Shown here piece by piece: positions 8,528 to 16,520 of a DNA stretch of 64,000 bases. The notes under the pieces are model-generated. The model worked only from the letters and a program-made list of their open reading frames with translations, was not told the DNA's origin and ran no database searches. Origin of the DNA: Rodentibacter caecimuris (GTDB lineage: Bacteria > Pseudomonadota > Gammaproteobacteria > Enterobacterales > Pasteurellaceae). Numbering within the stretch: position 1 is the first letter of the stretch; each line of letters begins with the position of its first letter. The stretch lies in the NCBI RefSeq assembly GCF_024622045.1, contig NZ_JANKBP010000011.1. One strand, written 5' to 3'. The translations under genes and the position numbers were made by a program.

Positions 8528-8572
8528 ACCGCACTTTTCTCATTCAATGGTAGGAATGAAGCTAAGTGCGGT
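8528..8572 (+). repeat. Head-to-head USS pair forming a long hairpin in the thrS leader
   Basis: ACCGCACTT at 8528-8536 and AAGTGCGGT at 8564-8572 are exact complements; between them CATTC (8541-8545) pairs with GAATG (8554-8558). The 3' arm is followed by TTAATTTTTATT. It could act as a weak terminator or attenuator, or only as uptake sequence. Confidence 0.7.
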
Positions 8573-8600
8573 TAATTTTTATTGAATTTTTAAACGAGCA

Positions 8601-8624
8601 TGTCACCTTTCGTATGGGTGACCA
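8601..8624 (+). promoter_or_regulatory. thrS translational operator-like stem-loop with anticodon mimic CGU
   Basis: GTCACCT (8602-8608) pairs with GGGTGAC (8616-8622), one pair being U-G, leaving a seven-base loop UUCGUAU (8609-8615). In it CGU occupies anticodon positions 34-36 after U33, exactly as in a threonine tRNA anticodon loop. CGU is 29-31 bases before the thrS ATG, close to its place in the E. coli thrS operator, where ThrRS binds its own mRNA and blocks the ribosome. I infer the same feedback here. Confidence 0.75.
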
Positions 8625-8641
8625 CTGTATAAGGAAAAATT

Positions 8642-10573
8642 ATGCCAATTATTACTTTACCTGACGGTTCCCAACGTCAATTTGATCGCCCTGTTTCTGT
8701 GCTTGAAGTGGCTCAAGATATCGGTGCAGGCCTTGCCAAAGCTACTATTGCCGGCTGTGTAAACGGTGAACGCCGTGATGCCTGTGATATTGTTGAGCAA
8801 GACGCAAAATTAGAAATCATTACTGCTAAAGATGAAGACGGTTTAGAAATTATCCGTCATTCTTGTGCTCATTTATTAGGTCATGCTATCAAACAATTAT
8901 TTCCTGATGTAAAAATGGCAATCGGTCCAACTATCGAAAATGGTTTCTATTATGATGTGGATTTAGATCGTTCTTTAACTCAAGAAGATTTAGAGGCGAT
9001 TGAAAAACGGATGCTTGAATTAGCGAAAACCAATTACGATGTCGTAAAAAAACGCGTAACTTGGCAAGAAGCACGAGATACTTTCGAGCAACGTGGCGAG
9101 CCGTACAAAATGGCAATTTTAGATGAAAATATTGAACGTACGGCAACACCGGCGTTGTATCATCACCAAGAATATATTGATATGTGTCGTGGGCCTCACG
9201 TACCCAATATGCGTTTCTGCCATCATTTCAAATTACAAAAAGTAGCAGGGGCTTACTGGCGTGGCGACAGCAAGAATAAAATGTTACAACGTATCTACGG
9301 TACGGCTTGGGCTGACAAAAAACAATTAGCCGACTATTTACAACGTTTGGAAGAGGCCGCAAAACGCGATCACCGTAAAATCGGTAAAGCCTTAGATTTA
9401 TACCATATGCAAGAGGAAGCACCGGGAATGGTGTTTTGGCATAATGACGGTTGGACGATTTTCCGCGAGCTTGAAACTTTCGTTCGGACTAAATTAAAAG
9501 AGTACGATTATCAAGAAGTCAAAGGTCCGTTTATGATGGATCGTGTGTTATGGGAAAAAACGGGACATTGGCAAAACTACGGTGATTTAATGTTCACTAC
9601 ACAATCGGAAAATCGTGAATATGCGATTAAGCCGATGAACTGTCCGGGTCATGTGCAAATTTTCAATCAAGGTTTAAAATCTTACCGTGATTTACCAATC
9701 CGTATGGCAGAGTTTGGTTCTTGCCACCGTAATGAACCGTCCGGTTCTTTGCATGGTTTAATGCGTGTGCGTGGCTTTACCCAAGATGACGCGCATATTT
9801 TCTGTACGGAAGATCAAATCGAAAGTGAAGTAACTAGCTGTATTAAAATGGTTTACGACATTTATAGTACTTTCGGTTTTACCGATATTTATGTGAAACT
9901 TTCAACCCGTCCTGAAAACCGTATCGGTTCGAATGACATGTGGGATCGTGCGGAAGCGGGCTTAGCCGCAGCGTTGGCACATAATAATCTAGAATATGAA
10001 GTTCAAGAAGGTGAAGGGGCGTTCTATGGGCCGAAAATTGAGTTTGCATTGCGTGATAGTTTAGGTCGTGAATGGCAGTGCGGTACGGTTCAGTTAGACT
10101 TTGCCTTACCGGGTCGCCTAGAAGCTACCTATGTTGCGGAAGATAACGGGCGTAAAACCCCTGTGATGATTCACCGTGCGATTTTAGGTTCTATTGAACG
10201 TTTTATCGGTATCATTACTGAAGAATATGCCGGCTTTTTCCCTGCGTGGTTAGCGCCGACTCAAGCGGTAGTGATGAATATTACCGATAGCCAAGCTGAT
10301 TATGTAAAACAAGTGGCAAAACAGCTATCCGATGCCGGTTTACGCGTGAAAACGGATTTACGAAATGAAAAAGTAGGCTTTAAAATCCGTGAACACACCT
10401 TACGTCGTGTACCTTATATGCTGGTTTGCGGCGATAAAGAAATCGCAGAAGGCAAAATTGCGGTGCGTACCCGTAAAGGTGCGGATCTTGGCACATTCAC
10501 CGTAGAAGAATTTGCGGAAATCTTGAAAAAACAAGTGAGAAACCGTGAATTAAAATTATTGAATGAAGAATAA
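8642..10573 (+). CDS. thrS: Threonyl-tRNA synthetase
   Basis: 643 residues, full bacterial length. Domains in order: N-terminal TGS domain (about 1-62), editing domain with HSCAHLLGHA near 73 and the CRGPHV motif near 181, class II catalytic core (about 243-535) with MNCPGH (zinc Cys) near 333, GLMRVRGFTQDDAHIF (motif 2) and the motif 3 region ending in HRAILGSIERF, and the C-terminal anticodon-binding domain. It charges tRNA-Thr in the cytoplasm and clears Ser-tRNA-Thr through the editing domain. ATG at 8642 follows AAGGAAAAAT. Probably autoregulated through the leader stem-loop just upstream. Confidence 0.98.
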   Translation: MPIITLPDGSQRQFDRPVSVLEVAQDIGAGLAKATIAGCVNGERRDACDIVEQDAKLEIITAKDEDGLEIIRHSCAHLLGHAIKQLFPDVKMAIGPTIENGFYYDVDLDRSLTQEDLEAIEKRMLELAKTNYDVVKKRVTWQEARDTFEQRGEPYKMAILDENIERTATPALYHHQEYIDMCRGPHVPNMRFCHHFKLQKVAGAYWRGDSKNKMLQRIYGTAWADKKQLADYLQRLEEAAKRDHRKIGKALDLYHMQEEAPGMVFWHNDGWTIFRELETFVRTKLKEYDYQEVKGPFMMDRVLWEKTGHWQNYGDLMFTTQSENREYAIKPMNCPGHVQIFNQGLKSYRDLPIRMAEFGSCHRNEPSGSLHGLMRVRGFTQDDAHIFCTEDQIESEVTSCIKMVYDIYSTFGFTDIYVKLSTRPENRIGSNDMWDRAEAGLAAALAHNNLEYEVQEGEGAFYGPKIEFALRDSLGREWQCGTVQLDFALPGRLEATYVAEDNGRKTPVMIHRAILGSIERFIGIITEEYAGFFPAWLAPTQAVVMNITDSQADYVKQVAKQLSDAGLRVKTDLRNEKVGFKIREHTLRRVPYMLVCGDKEIAEGKIAVRTRKGADLGTFTVEEFAEILKKQVRNRELKLLNEE

Positions 10574-10616
10574 AAAAGCATTCAAAACTGACCGCACTTT
10601 GCGGCGATAACTCATG

Positions 10617-10646
10617 AAAGGCTAGGTTATATACTAGCCTTTTTTA
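10617..10646 (+). terminator. Intrinsic terminator of thrS
   Basis: AAAGGCTAG (10617-10625) pairs with CTAGCCTTT (10634-10642) around an eight-base loop, followed by a run of T. A USS lies just before it (near 10590). Confidence 0.85.
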
Positions 10647-10671
10647 TAAACCCGAAGAAAAATCTCCCCTT

Positions 10672-10687
10672 CTTAAGGTTTTCTTAA
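10672..10687 (+). promoter_or_regulatory. Direct repeat CTTAA-N6-CTTAA, candidate QseB binding site upstream of ygiW
   Basis: Two CTTAA copies at 10672-10676 and 10683-10687 with exactly six bases between. This matches the motif reported for QseB autoregulation of the ygiW-qseBC operon in Aggregatibacter actinomycetemcomitans. A -10-like TATTTAAT follows at about 10698-10705. The site is about 85 bases before ygiW. Confidence 0.72.
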
Positions 10688-10771
10688 GATTTGTGTTATT
10701 TAATAGATCTCAACAAAGCAGTAATGCTTTAAATAATGATTTTTAACCTACAATTTTAAGAGGAAAACTTG

Positions 10772-11143
10772 ATGAAAAAATTAACTCTAGCAACACTTCT
10801 GGCAATCGCTACTTCAACTGCATTTGCAGGTTTCAATGGTAATGGAAATACCGTTCAAGGCGGGTTTAAACAAAGTGCAATGCAGGCGATTAGTGTAAAA
10901 CAAGCATTATCGGAAAAAGATAATAGCATGGTGACATTGGTCGGTAGCATTACCCAACAAATTGGCAAAGATGACTATCTTTTCACTGACGGTTCTGCAC
11001 AAATCAAAGTGGAAATTAAAGATCGAGTATGGAACGGTTTAAATGTTGGTCCGCAAGATAACATTCGTATCAGTGGAAAACTTGATAACGACGCCTTTGA
11101 AAAAGCCGAAGTTGAAGTATATAGTATTGAAAAAGTAAATTGA
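10772..11143 (+). CDS. ygiW: YgiW-family periplasmic OB-fold stress protein
   Basis: 123 residues from the ATG at 10772, preceded by AAGAGGAAAA. Residues 1-19 form a signal peptide (MKKLTLATLLAIATSTAFA) cut before GFNGN; the rest is a single BOF/OB-fold domain with the typical GSITQQIGKDDYLFTDGS strand-turn-strand and the WNGLNVGPQDNIRISGKLD segment. Related periplasmic proteins in E. coli and Salmonella are linked to peroxide, cadmium and antimicrobial-peptide tolerance. It is the first gene of a three-gene unit with qseB and qseC (59-base gap), the arrangement known from Aggregatibacter, so it may be an accessory to QseC signalling. Confidence 0.88.
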   Translation: MKKLTLATLLAIATSTAFAGFNGNGNTVQGGFKQSAMQAISVKQALSEKDNSMVTLVGSITQQIGKDDYLFTDGSAQIKVEIKDRVWNGLNVGPQDNIRISGKLDNDAFEKAEVEVYSIEKVN

Positions 11144-11202
11144 GAATTAAAAATGGTGAGTATTTGGGCTCACCATTTTGCGTTGAAAGAGCGGTCAAAT
11201 TT

Positions 11203-11871
11203 ATGCGAATTTTGTTAATTGAAGATGATGTGTTAATCGGCAATGGGTTACAAATCGGGCTGTCAAAATCCGGATTTATTGTGGATTGGTTCACGGACGG
11301 CAAAACCGGCTTAAATGCGCTGGATTCTGCTCCTTATGATGCCGTTGTGTTGGATTTGACTTTACCGAAAATGGACGGATTGGACATTTTGCAACAATGG
11401 CGAATGAATAATCAATCTACTCCCGTGCTTATTTTGACAGCGCGCGATACCTTAGATGAGCGCGTGAAAGGATTGCAAAAAGGGGCGGATGATTATCTTT
11501 GTAAACCTTTTGCATTGGCTGAAGTGGTTGCCCGTTTGCAAGCATTGATTCGCCGTAGCTATGGACATACCACGCCGGTTCTAACCCATCTGAATGTTAC
11601 GCTTGATCCTAATCAACGAAGTGTCCGATTAAATAATGATCTACTTTCTCTCACGAGCAGAGAATATAAGTTATTAGAACTTTTTATGTTGAATCAAGAT
11701 CGTGTCCTTTCCCGTTCAGCCATTGAAGAAAAATTATCCACATGGGAGGAAGAAATTAGTAGCGCCGCATTAGATGTTCATATCTACAATTTGCGCCAAA
11801 AATTGGGAAAACAATTTATTCGTACCGTTCACGGGGTTGGCTACGTATTAGGACAAGGTGATGACAAATAA
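11203..11871 (+). CDS. qseB: OmpR-family response regulator QseB
   Basis: 222 residues starting MRILLIEDDVLIG. Receiver domain 1-115 with acidic pocket E7-D8-D9, phospho-acceptor D51 (VVLDLTLP), Thr at LILTARD and Lys in CKPFALAE; winged-helix DNA-binding domain about 125-220 with the typical LTSREYKLLELF and HGVGYVLG ends. The open frame extends upstream but the ATG at 11203 matches the family start. It overlaps qseC by 11 bases. QseB regulates its own operon and genes for biofilm or virulence in Pasteurellaceae. Confidence 0.92.
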   Translation: MRILLIEDDVLIGNGLQIGLSKSGFIVDWFTDGKTGLNALDSAPYDAVVLDLTLPKMDGLDILQQWRMNNQSTPVLILTARDTLDERVKGLQKGADDYLCKPFALAEVVARLQALIRRSYGHTTPVLTHLNVTLDPNQRSVRLNNDLLSLTSREYKLLELFMLNQDRVLSRSAIEEKLSTWEEEISSAALDVHIYNLRQKLGKQFIRTVHGVGYVLGQGDDK

Positions 11872-13216
11872 AAGTTTAAAATTTCGCTTAATGAGCGGGT
11901 TATTTTTGATTGCACTTTTCGTGTGGCTTGTTTCAACTTTTGTCGCGTGGAAAGTAGCAAAAAAAGAGGCCTATGATGTTTTTGATGCGCAGCAGATTTT
12001 ATTTGCAGAACGCCTCGCCACCTCCGATTTACAAAATATTTTATTGGGTAAGACAAACTTTAATCGTGGCGGATTTAAACCGTTAAAACGTAAGTTCGAT
12101 GATGATGCCCTTGCGTTTGCGATTTTTTCCAAAACGGGGGAGCGATTGTTAAGTGATGGCGATAACGGTGATAATTTTATCTTTAGCAATAAAGTGGGAT
12201 TTAGTTCCGCCTATATTGAAAACGATGATGATAAATGGCGGATTTATTGGTTACCTGTGGCACAAGGGGAGTTGCGAATTGCGGTTGGTCAAGAAATAGA
12301 ATATCGAGAAGAATTGGTGAATAAAATGGTATTTGGGCAAACGGCGATTTGGTTTGCAAGTTTACCTTTTTTATTGGCAGTAGTTTTCTACTTGATTCAT
12401 AAAGCATTAAAACCGATTAGTCAGCTTAGCCGTGAGGTTTTGCGAAGAAAACCGGGAGATGTTTCTCTGCTTGATACGTCAAATGTACCGACAGAAATTT
12501 TGCCGTTGGTGAAAAATTTAAACCAATTTTTTGACCGCACTTCGACTATGTTAAAAAGAGAGCGCCGTTTTACTTCCGATGCCGCCCATGAATTACGTAG
12601 TCCGTTAGCCGCTTTACGTATTCAAACCGAAGTTGCCCAACTTGCCGGTGAGGATAAGGAAATTAGGGAACAAGCATTAAGCAATTTAACACTGGGTATT
12701 GATCGTGCCAGCCAATTAATCGAGCAGCTTTTAATCTTATCCCGTTTAGATAATTTAAAGGAACTTGATGGATTAGAACCTATAAAATGGCAGGAAATAA
12801 TTCCTTCTTTAATGAGTGAATTTTATTTTAATGCACAAAAACGTAACATTGAATTATCTTTTGAAGAAAAGTCGTTGCCTCAAATGAGGAACGGTCAACC
12901 TGTTTTAGTCACACAAATGTTGAGAAATTTACTGGATAACGCGGTTAAATATGCACAATCAGGGGCGTCGGTGAAAATTGTTTTATTCAGAGAAAAAATT
13001 ATTGTAGAAGATAATGGCGGTGGGGTGAGTGAAACCGATTTAGCCCGATTAGGACAACCTTTTTACCGTCCGGCAGGGCAAAATGAAAAGGGAAGCGGGT
13101 TAGGGTTATCCATTGTATTTCGCATTGCAGAATTGCATCACTACAAAGTGCGGTTGGAAAACGTGATGGATTGCGAAAACATCATTGGATTTAGAGTAAT
13201 TATTGGCTTACAGTAA
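11861..13216 (+). CDS. qseC: Sensor histidine kinase QseC
   Basis: 451 residues. Two membrane helices (about 9-31 and 158-180) flank a periplasmic sensor of about 125 residues; HAMP linker about 180-232, then HisKA with phospho-acceptor His243 (SDAAHELRSPLAAL), N box NLLDNAVKYA, and G boxes DNGGGV and GSGLGLSIV. Length and order fit QseC/BasS-type kinases. QseC senses catecholamines or iron in studied species; the signal here is inferred only. ATG at 11861 is chosen over GTG at 11858; AAGG of the overlapping qseB end serves as ribosome site. One USS at 12535 and one near 13147 lie inside it. Confidence 0.92.
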   Translation: MTNKSLKFRLMSGLFLIALFVWLVSTFVAWKVAKKEAYDVFDAQQILFAERLATSDLQNILLGKTNFNRGGFKPLKRKFDDDALAFAIFSKTGERLLSDGDNGDNFIFSNKVGFSSAYIENDDDKWRIYWLPVAQGELRIAVGQEIEYREELVNKMVFGQTAIWFASLPFLLAVVFYLIHKALKPISQLSREVLRRKPGDVSLLDTSNVPTEILPLVKNLNQFFDRTSTMLKRERRFTSDAAHELRSPLAALRIQTEVAQLAGEDKEIREQALSNLTLGIDRASQLIEQLLILSRLDNLKELDGLEPIKWQEIIPSLMSEFYFNAQKRNIELSFEEKSLPQMRNGQPVLVTQMLRNLLDNAVKYAQSGASVKIVLFREKIIVEDNGGGVSETDLARLGQPFYRPAGQNEKGSGLGLSIVFRIAELHHYKVRLENVMDCENIIGFRVIIGLQ

Positions 13217-13328
13217 AATATGTCCTAGGTGATTCGGTGTAGGAAAATGCCGTTCACCTTCTTTTCCAGTTTTAAAATGTTATTTTCTCTCTTACAATAG
13301 CGCCCCCAATTCTTATTAAAAATATTAA

Positions 13329-14165
13329 ATGTCTCACATTTACATTGGTACGGGCGGTTATGCAGATTGTGATTTGCTCGGCACCGTTTATCCTTTAGGG
13401 ACGGCAAAAGCGGATTTTCTGACTCATTATTGCCGCCATTATGACACGGTAGAAATCAATAGTAGTTTTCATGCGCCTATTGGACAGAAAGCAATACAAG
13501 GAATGTTGGAAAAATCCGACGGCAAACTGCAATTCTCGATTAAATTACATCAAGATTTTAGTCATACCCGCACAGCAACACGGGACAATGCCAAACAATT
13601 TCTAAATGCATTACAACCATTAGTTGAACAACAAGTGCTTGCGGCGTTATTTTTACAATTTCCCCATCGCTTTGAACGTACTCTCAACAATCGTCGCTAC
13701 TTAGCGGAATTGACCCAATGGTTTATAGAGTATCCGATGACGGTAGAATTTCGTCATCCCAGTTGGCATTGTGAGACCGTATTTGAGACATTCTGCCGAC
13801 AACCAAATTTAATTTGGGGAAATGTAGATTATCCGCCCAATATCGGATTACCGATGTTTCAACTAAAAATTAATCAAAATACGGGTTATTTACGCCTACA
13901 TGGTCGCAATGCAAACTGGTGGAATGAAAATTCTGCTCAAGCAAGGCATAATTATCGCTACTCTGAAGATGAGCTGAGCGAAATAGCAAATTTGATTGTT
14001 CAACAAAAAGATCGGTTTGAACGACTGTTTATTTATTTTCAAAATACCACTCAAAGTCATTCATTTTATAATATTGCGACGCTCAAAAATTTGCTGTCAC
14101 CTTTTGGTTTTGAAATGAAAACACACATAGATGACATACCTCATCAGCAATGGGATTTATTTTAA
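13329..14165 (+). CDS. DUF72 / YecE-family protein
   Basis: 278 residues of the widespread DUF72 family: N-terminal IGTGGYADCDLLGTVYP, then EINSSFHAP near 38-46, LQFSIKLHQDFSHT, the VEFRHPSWH motif near 139 and YLRLHGRN near 190. The predicted fold is a TIM barrel; metal-binding and nucleic-acid roles have been proposed but no function is established. No signal peptide or membrane segments, so probably cytoplasmic. It stands alone, converging with the DUF1439 gene with six bases between stops. ATG has no strong ribosome site (TAAAAATATTAA upstream). Confidence 0.82.
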   Translation: MSHIYIGTGGYADCDLLGTVYPLGTAKADFLTHYCRHYDTVEINSSFHAPIGQKAIQGMLEKSDGKLQFSIKLHQDFSHTRTATRDNAKQFLNALQPLVEQQVLAALFLQFPHRFERTLNNRRYLAELTQWFIEYPMTVEFRHPSWHCETVFETFCRQPNLIWGNVDYPPNIGLPMFQLKINQNTGYLRLHGRNANWWNENSAQARHNYRYSEDELSEIANLIVQQKDRFERLFIYFQNTTQSHSFYNIATLKNLLSPFGFEMKTHIDDIPHQQWDLF

Positions 14166-14171
14166 ACCGTT

Positions 14172-14735
14172 TTATAGAACATTAGTTTCAAGTTCTAAAA
14201 TTCCCGGTTCGATTTTAATACCTTTAGCAAACTTTTTGATTAAAACATCTCGGATGTTTGTTTCATCAAGGGTATAAATCGGCATTGAGGAAAGTAACAA
14301 TGCAATACTTTCACTTAAAAATGGCATGGCAATTTGTAATTGTTCCATATATTCATTAGGTTCGCCGGACCACTTTAATATACGTAAATTACGTAGATAG
14401 ATCTCGCCTTTTTCAGGGCTATAATAAGGAACGGTATCAAACGTTAATGTTAATTTAGCCGGAAATTGTTTATTTCCCAGTTTGAATAATCCTTCGGCAG
14501 TGCCGTTTATTTCAACACGTTTTTCTGTGCCCCGTCCGATTTTAGTCGTGAGATCCTTTAACTGATAATCTAATGAAAACAACCCTGGTAAGTTAAATTT
14601 ATCTTTAATTGCCCCTTTTTCCGATAGATATTGATTGATTTGACTTTCAGTTAAGCTGAAAGGTGAAGATTGTGCCGAGGTAAAAATGGAAAACCCGAGT
14701 AACAGGGTAAAGAGAGAAATATTGAGTTTTTTCAT
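14172..14735 (-). CDS. DUF1439 exported protein (YceB-like)
   Basis: 187 residues. Residues 1-24 form a signal peptide ending about SAQSSP; unlike E. coli YceB there is no lipobox Cys, so it should be a soluble periplasmic protein rather than a lipoprotein. The mature part matches the DUF1439 pattern: LTESQINQYLSEKGAIKDKF, then alternating beta strands (KLTLTFDTVPYYSPEKGEIY). The fold is thought to be a lipid-binding-like barrel related to the TULIP/BPI group, but no function is known. It is monocistronic and divergent from the small kinase gene. Confidence 0.75.
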   Translation of the reverse strand: MKKLNISLFTLLLGFSIFTSAQSSPFSLTESQINQYLSEKGAIKDKFNLPGLFSLDYQLKDLTTKIGRGTEKRVEINGTAEGLFKLGNKQFPAKLTLTFDTVPYYSPEKGEIYLRNLRILKWSGEPNEYMEQLQIAMPFLSESIALLLSSMPIYTLDETNIRDVLIKKFAKGIKIEPGILELETNVL

Positions 14736-14843
14736 AAAATACCTAATCTAGTTGAAAGATTGAAATAAACCCTTAGAATATTCAAGGTTTTATGACAGGC
14801 ATAAAATATAACATGAAATAGGCGGATTTGGAGTAGTATTGTA

Positions 14844-15575
14844 GTGGAATCTTGTATTAATAGCGAATTTCAGGAATATGTTAAGCATGTTTTTGAGAAA
14901 CAACAAGGAAGACGGGTTTATCAATTTAACTACCAAGGAAAAGGATATTGGTTGAAACAACCGGAAAAACTATCAGGTGTTTGGCTACTATTAAAGCCTT
15001 ATCCTAAAAAGTCTTTTGCAAACGAATTAATGACGCTTTTAGATTTATTTAAACAGGGTGTGCCTGTTCCCAAAGTTGTTTACCATGAAAAAGATTTTTT
15101 TGTTTTAGAAGATGTGGGGATGAGTATTTCTCAATGGATGGATAATCCGAACACATCAGAGAAACAAAAATTTTCAATTCTCTCCGATGCAAGCCAAAGT
15201 TTAATCGGGTTACACAAAAAAGGATTGGTGCATGGACGTCCTGCAGTACGAGACATTGTATGGAACGATGGTAAAACTATTTTTTTAGATTTTGAATCGC
15301 GTTCAAAAAGCCAAAATAAAGATTGGTTAATCGTGCGCGATATGCTATTTTTCTTCGACAGTTTATGCCATAAAGAAACTATTTCTGATGAATTAATAGC
15401 GGAAGTAGCGGTTTATTATCAAACACATTGTGACTCCCGAAATTGGGAAATAATGCAAAACTATTTATCGCGATTTAGATGGGTATATTACTTACTCTTG
15501 CCTTTTAAACCAATTGCAAAGAAAGATCTCATTTCGATTTATCGCTTGTTTGCATTATTATATAAGGAAAAATAA
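14844..15575 (+). CDS. Small atypical protein-kinase-like protein (BUD32/InaA-like)
   Basis: 243 residues, start GTG at 14844 with GGAG ten bases upstream; no in-frame ATG upstream is usable. It looks like a minimal kinase fold: Lys in GYWLKQPE near residue 39, FVLEDVG hinge near 88, catalytic loop LVHGRPAVRDIVW near 130 (HG replaces HRD's HR, with D in RDI) and metal motif DFE (instead of DFG) near 152. Such proteins resemble Kdo/heptose kinases (InaA, WaaP) and BUD32. The target might be a lipooligosaccharide sugar or a protein; the sequence does not decide. Its stop overlaps the start of the tiny lipoprotein gene (TAATG), so the two are co-translated. Confidence 0.62.
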   Translation: MESCINSEFQEYVKHVFEKQQGRRVYQFNYQGKGYWLKQPEKLSGVWLLLKPYPKKSFANELMTLLDLFKQGVPVPKVVYHEKDFFVLEDVGMSISQWMDNPNTSEKQKFSILSDASQSLIGLHKKGLVHGRPAVRDIVWNDGKTIFLDFESRSKSQNKDWLIVRDMLFFFDSLCHKETISDELIAEVAVYYQTHCDSRNWEIMQNYLSRFRWVYYLLLPFKPIAKKDLISIYRLFALLYKEK

Positions 15576-15709
15576 TGAAAAAAATCTTCTTAATTTTAAC
15601 TTTGTCTGCTTTACTCGGTGCTTGCTCTGTTGGGGGAGGTATCGGTGTCGGTGGTGGCAGTAGCGGCATCGGCGCAGGAGTGGGATTAAGTACCGGATTC
15701 GGTTTCTAG
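15575..15709 (+). CDS. Small glycine-rich lipoprotein
   Basis: 44 residues: MKKIFLILTLSALLGAC signal with lipobox LLGAC (Cys17), then a mature part of only 28 residues, nearly half glycine (SVGGGIGVGGG...GFGF). The ATG overlaps the upstream kinase stop by one base (TAATG), with AAGGAAAAA before it. The lipobox predicts a diacylated membrane-anchored peptide. I do not recognise a named family; short glycine-rich lipoproteins of this type occur in Haemophilus. It is too short for ordinary gene callers. Confidence 0.75.
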   Translation: MKKIFLILTLSALLGACSVGGGIGVGGGSSGIGAGVGLSTGFGF

Positions 15710-15761
15710 CGCTTAAGTGCGGTTGAAAATTGTCGTGTTTTTTAGATTTTTGAGAAAAGTC

Positions 15762-15789
15762 TTGATCTTTTGATAGAGAGCACTATAAT
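15762..15789 (+). promoter_or_regulatory. Promoter of the initiator tRNA / rimP-nusA-infB unit
   Basis: TTGATC (15762-15767) and a perfect TATAAT (15784-15789) with a 16-base spacer lie just before the tRNA, with a GC-rich GCGC block downstream as in stringently controlled stable-RNA promoters. Confidence 0.82.
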
Positions 15790-15805
15790 ACGCGCATATT
15801 TCGGA

Positions 15806-15882
15806 CGCGGGGTGGAGCAGCTTGGTAGCTCGTCGGGCTCATAACCCGAAGGCCGTCGGTTCAAATCCGGCCCCCGCAACCA
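15806..15882 (+). tRNA. metY: Initiator tRNA-fMet (CAT anticodon)
   Basis: 77 bases ending in encoded CCA. The first base C cannot pair with A72 (CGCGGGG against CCCCGCA), and three G-C pairs (CGGG/CCCG stem) flank the CTCATAA anticodon loop: both are the defining marks of initiator tRNA. TTCAAAT T-loop present. As in E. coli metY, it leads the rimP-nusA-infB operon. Confidence 0.97.
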
Positions 15883-15900
15883 ATACAAGTTCAGTAAAAG

Positions 15901-15924
15901 AACCCCAAGTTTGGGGTTTTTTTG
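15901..15924 (+). terminator. First terminator after the initiator tRNA
   Basis: AACCCCAA (15901-15908) and TTGGGGTT (15911-15918) form a perfect eight-pair stem followed by a T run. It lies 18 bases after the tRNA and so separates it from rimP. Confidence 0.88.
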
Positions 15925-15944
15925 TACAAGAAATTTTAGAAACT

Positions 15945-15977
15945 GGGCTTAGGTTCTGAGAACCTAACCCTTTTTTT
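15945..15977 (+). terminator. Second, tandem terminator before rimP-nusA-infB
   Basis: GGG-C-TTAGGTT (15945-15955) pairs with AACCTAACCC (15961-15970), one bulged base, loop CTGAG, followed by seven T. A second full terminator only 21 bases after the first implies that nusA-infB are read by read-through or from a promoter after 15977. Confidence 0.85.
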
Positions 15978-16047
15978 ACGCCTAAAATTCAATATAGAGT
16001 GGTTTTATCTATATAAGAATAAGGGGTTAGGGAAATAGGAGTAGAAA

Positions 16048-16503
16048 TTGGCTACGTTAGAACAGAATTTACAAGAAATACTGCAAAGTTCGATAGAAGA
16101 TTTAGGTTGCGAGCTTTGGGGGATTGAATGTCAGCGGGCCGGTCGTTTTATGACTGTGCGTATATTTATTGATAAAAATGGGGGCGTAACCATAGATGAT
16201 TGTGCGGATGTAAGTCGTCAAGTCAGCGCTATTTTGGATGTAGAAGATCCGATAGCAGATAAATACAACCTTGAAGTGTCATCCCCCGGCTTGGATCGCC
16301 CATTATTTACACTAGCACAATACAAACGTTATCTCGGTGAAGAAATTCTCATTCATTTACGTATTCCAATGATGGAACGTCGTAAATGGCAAGGAAAATT
16401 AGCGCGTATTGAAAATGATATGCTGATATTAAAAGTTGATGATCAAGAACACACCTTTGTTTTTGGTAATATTCAAAAAGCAAATGTTATTGCAAAATTT
16501 TAA
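16048..16503 (+). CDS. rimP: Ribosome maturation factor RimP
   Basis: 151 residues, start codon TTG (16048) preceded by AGGAGT at a seven-base spacing; no ATG fits the family N-terminus. RimP has an N-terminal alpha-beta domain (ELWGIECQ, IFIDKNGGVTIDDCADVSRQ) and a C-terminal SH3-like barrel (about 85-151), with the conserved LEVSSPGLDRPL junction near residue 75. It helps assemble the 30S subunit, binding S12. First protein gene of the nusA-infB operon, with nusA 17 bases downstream. Confidence 0.93.
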   Translation: MATLEQNLQEILQSSIEDLGCELWGIECQRAGRFMTVRIFIDKNGGVTIDDCADVSRQVSAILDVEDPIADKYNLEVSSPGLDRPLFTLAQYKRYLGEEILIHLRIPMMERRKWQGKLARIENDMLILKVDDQEHTFVFGNIQKANVIAKF

Positions 16504-16520
16504 AAGGAGAAAAAGGAAAA

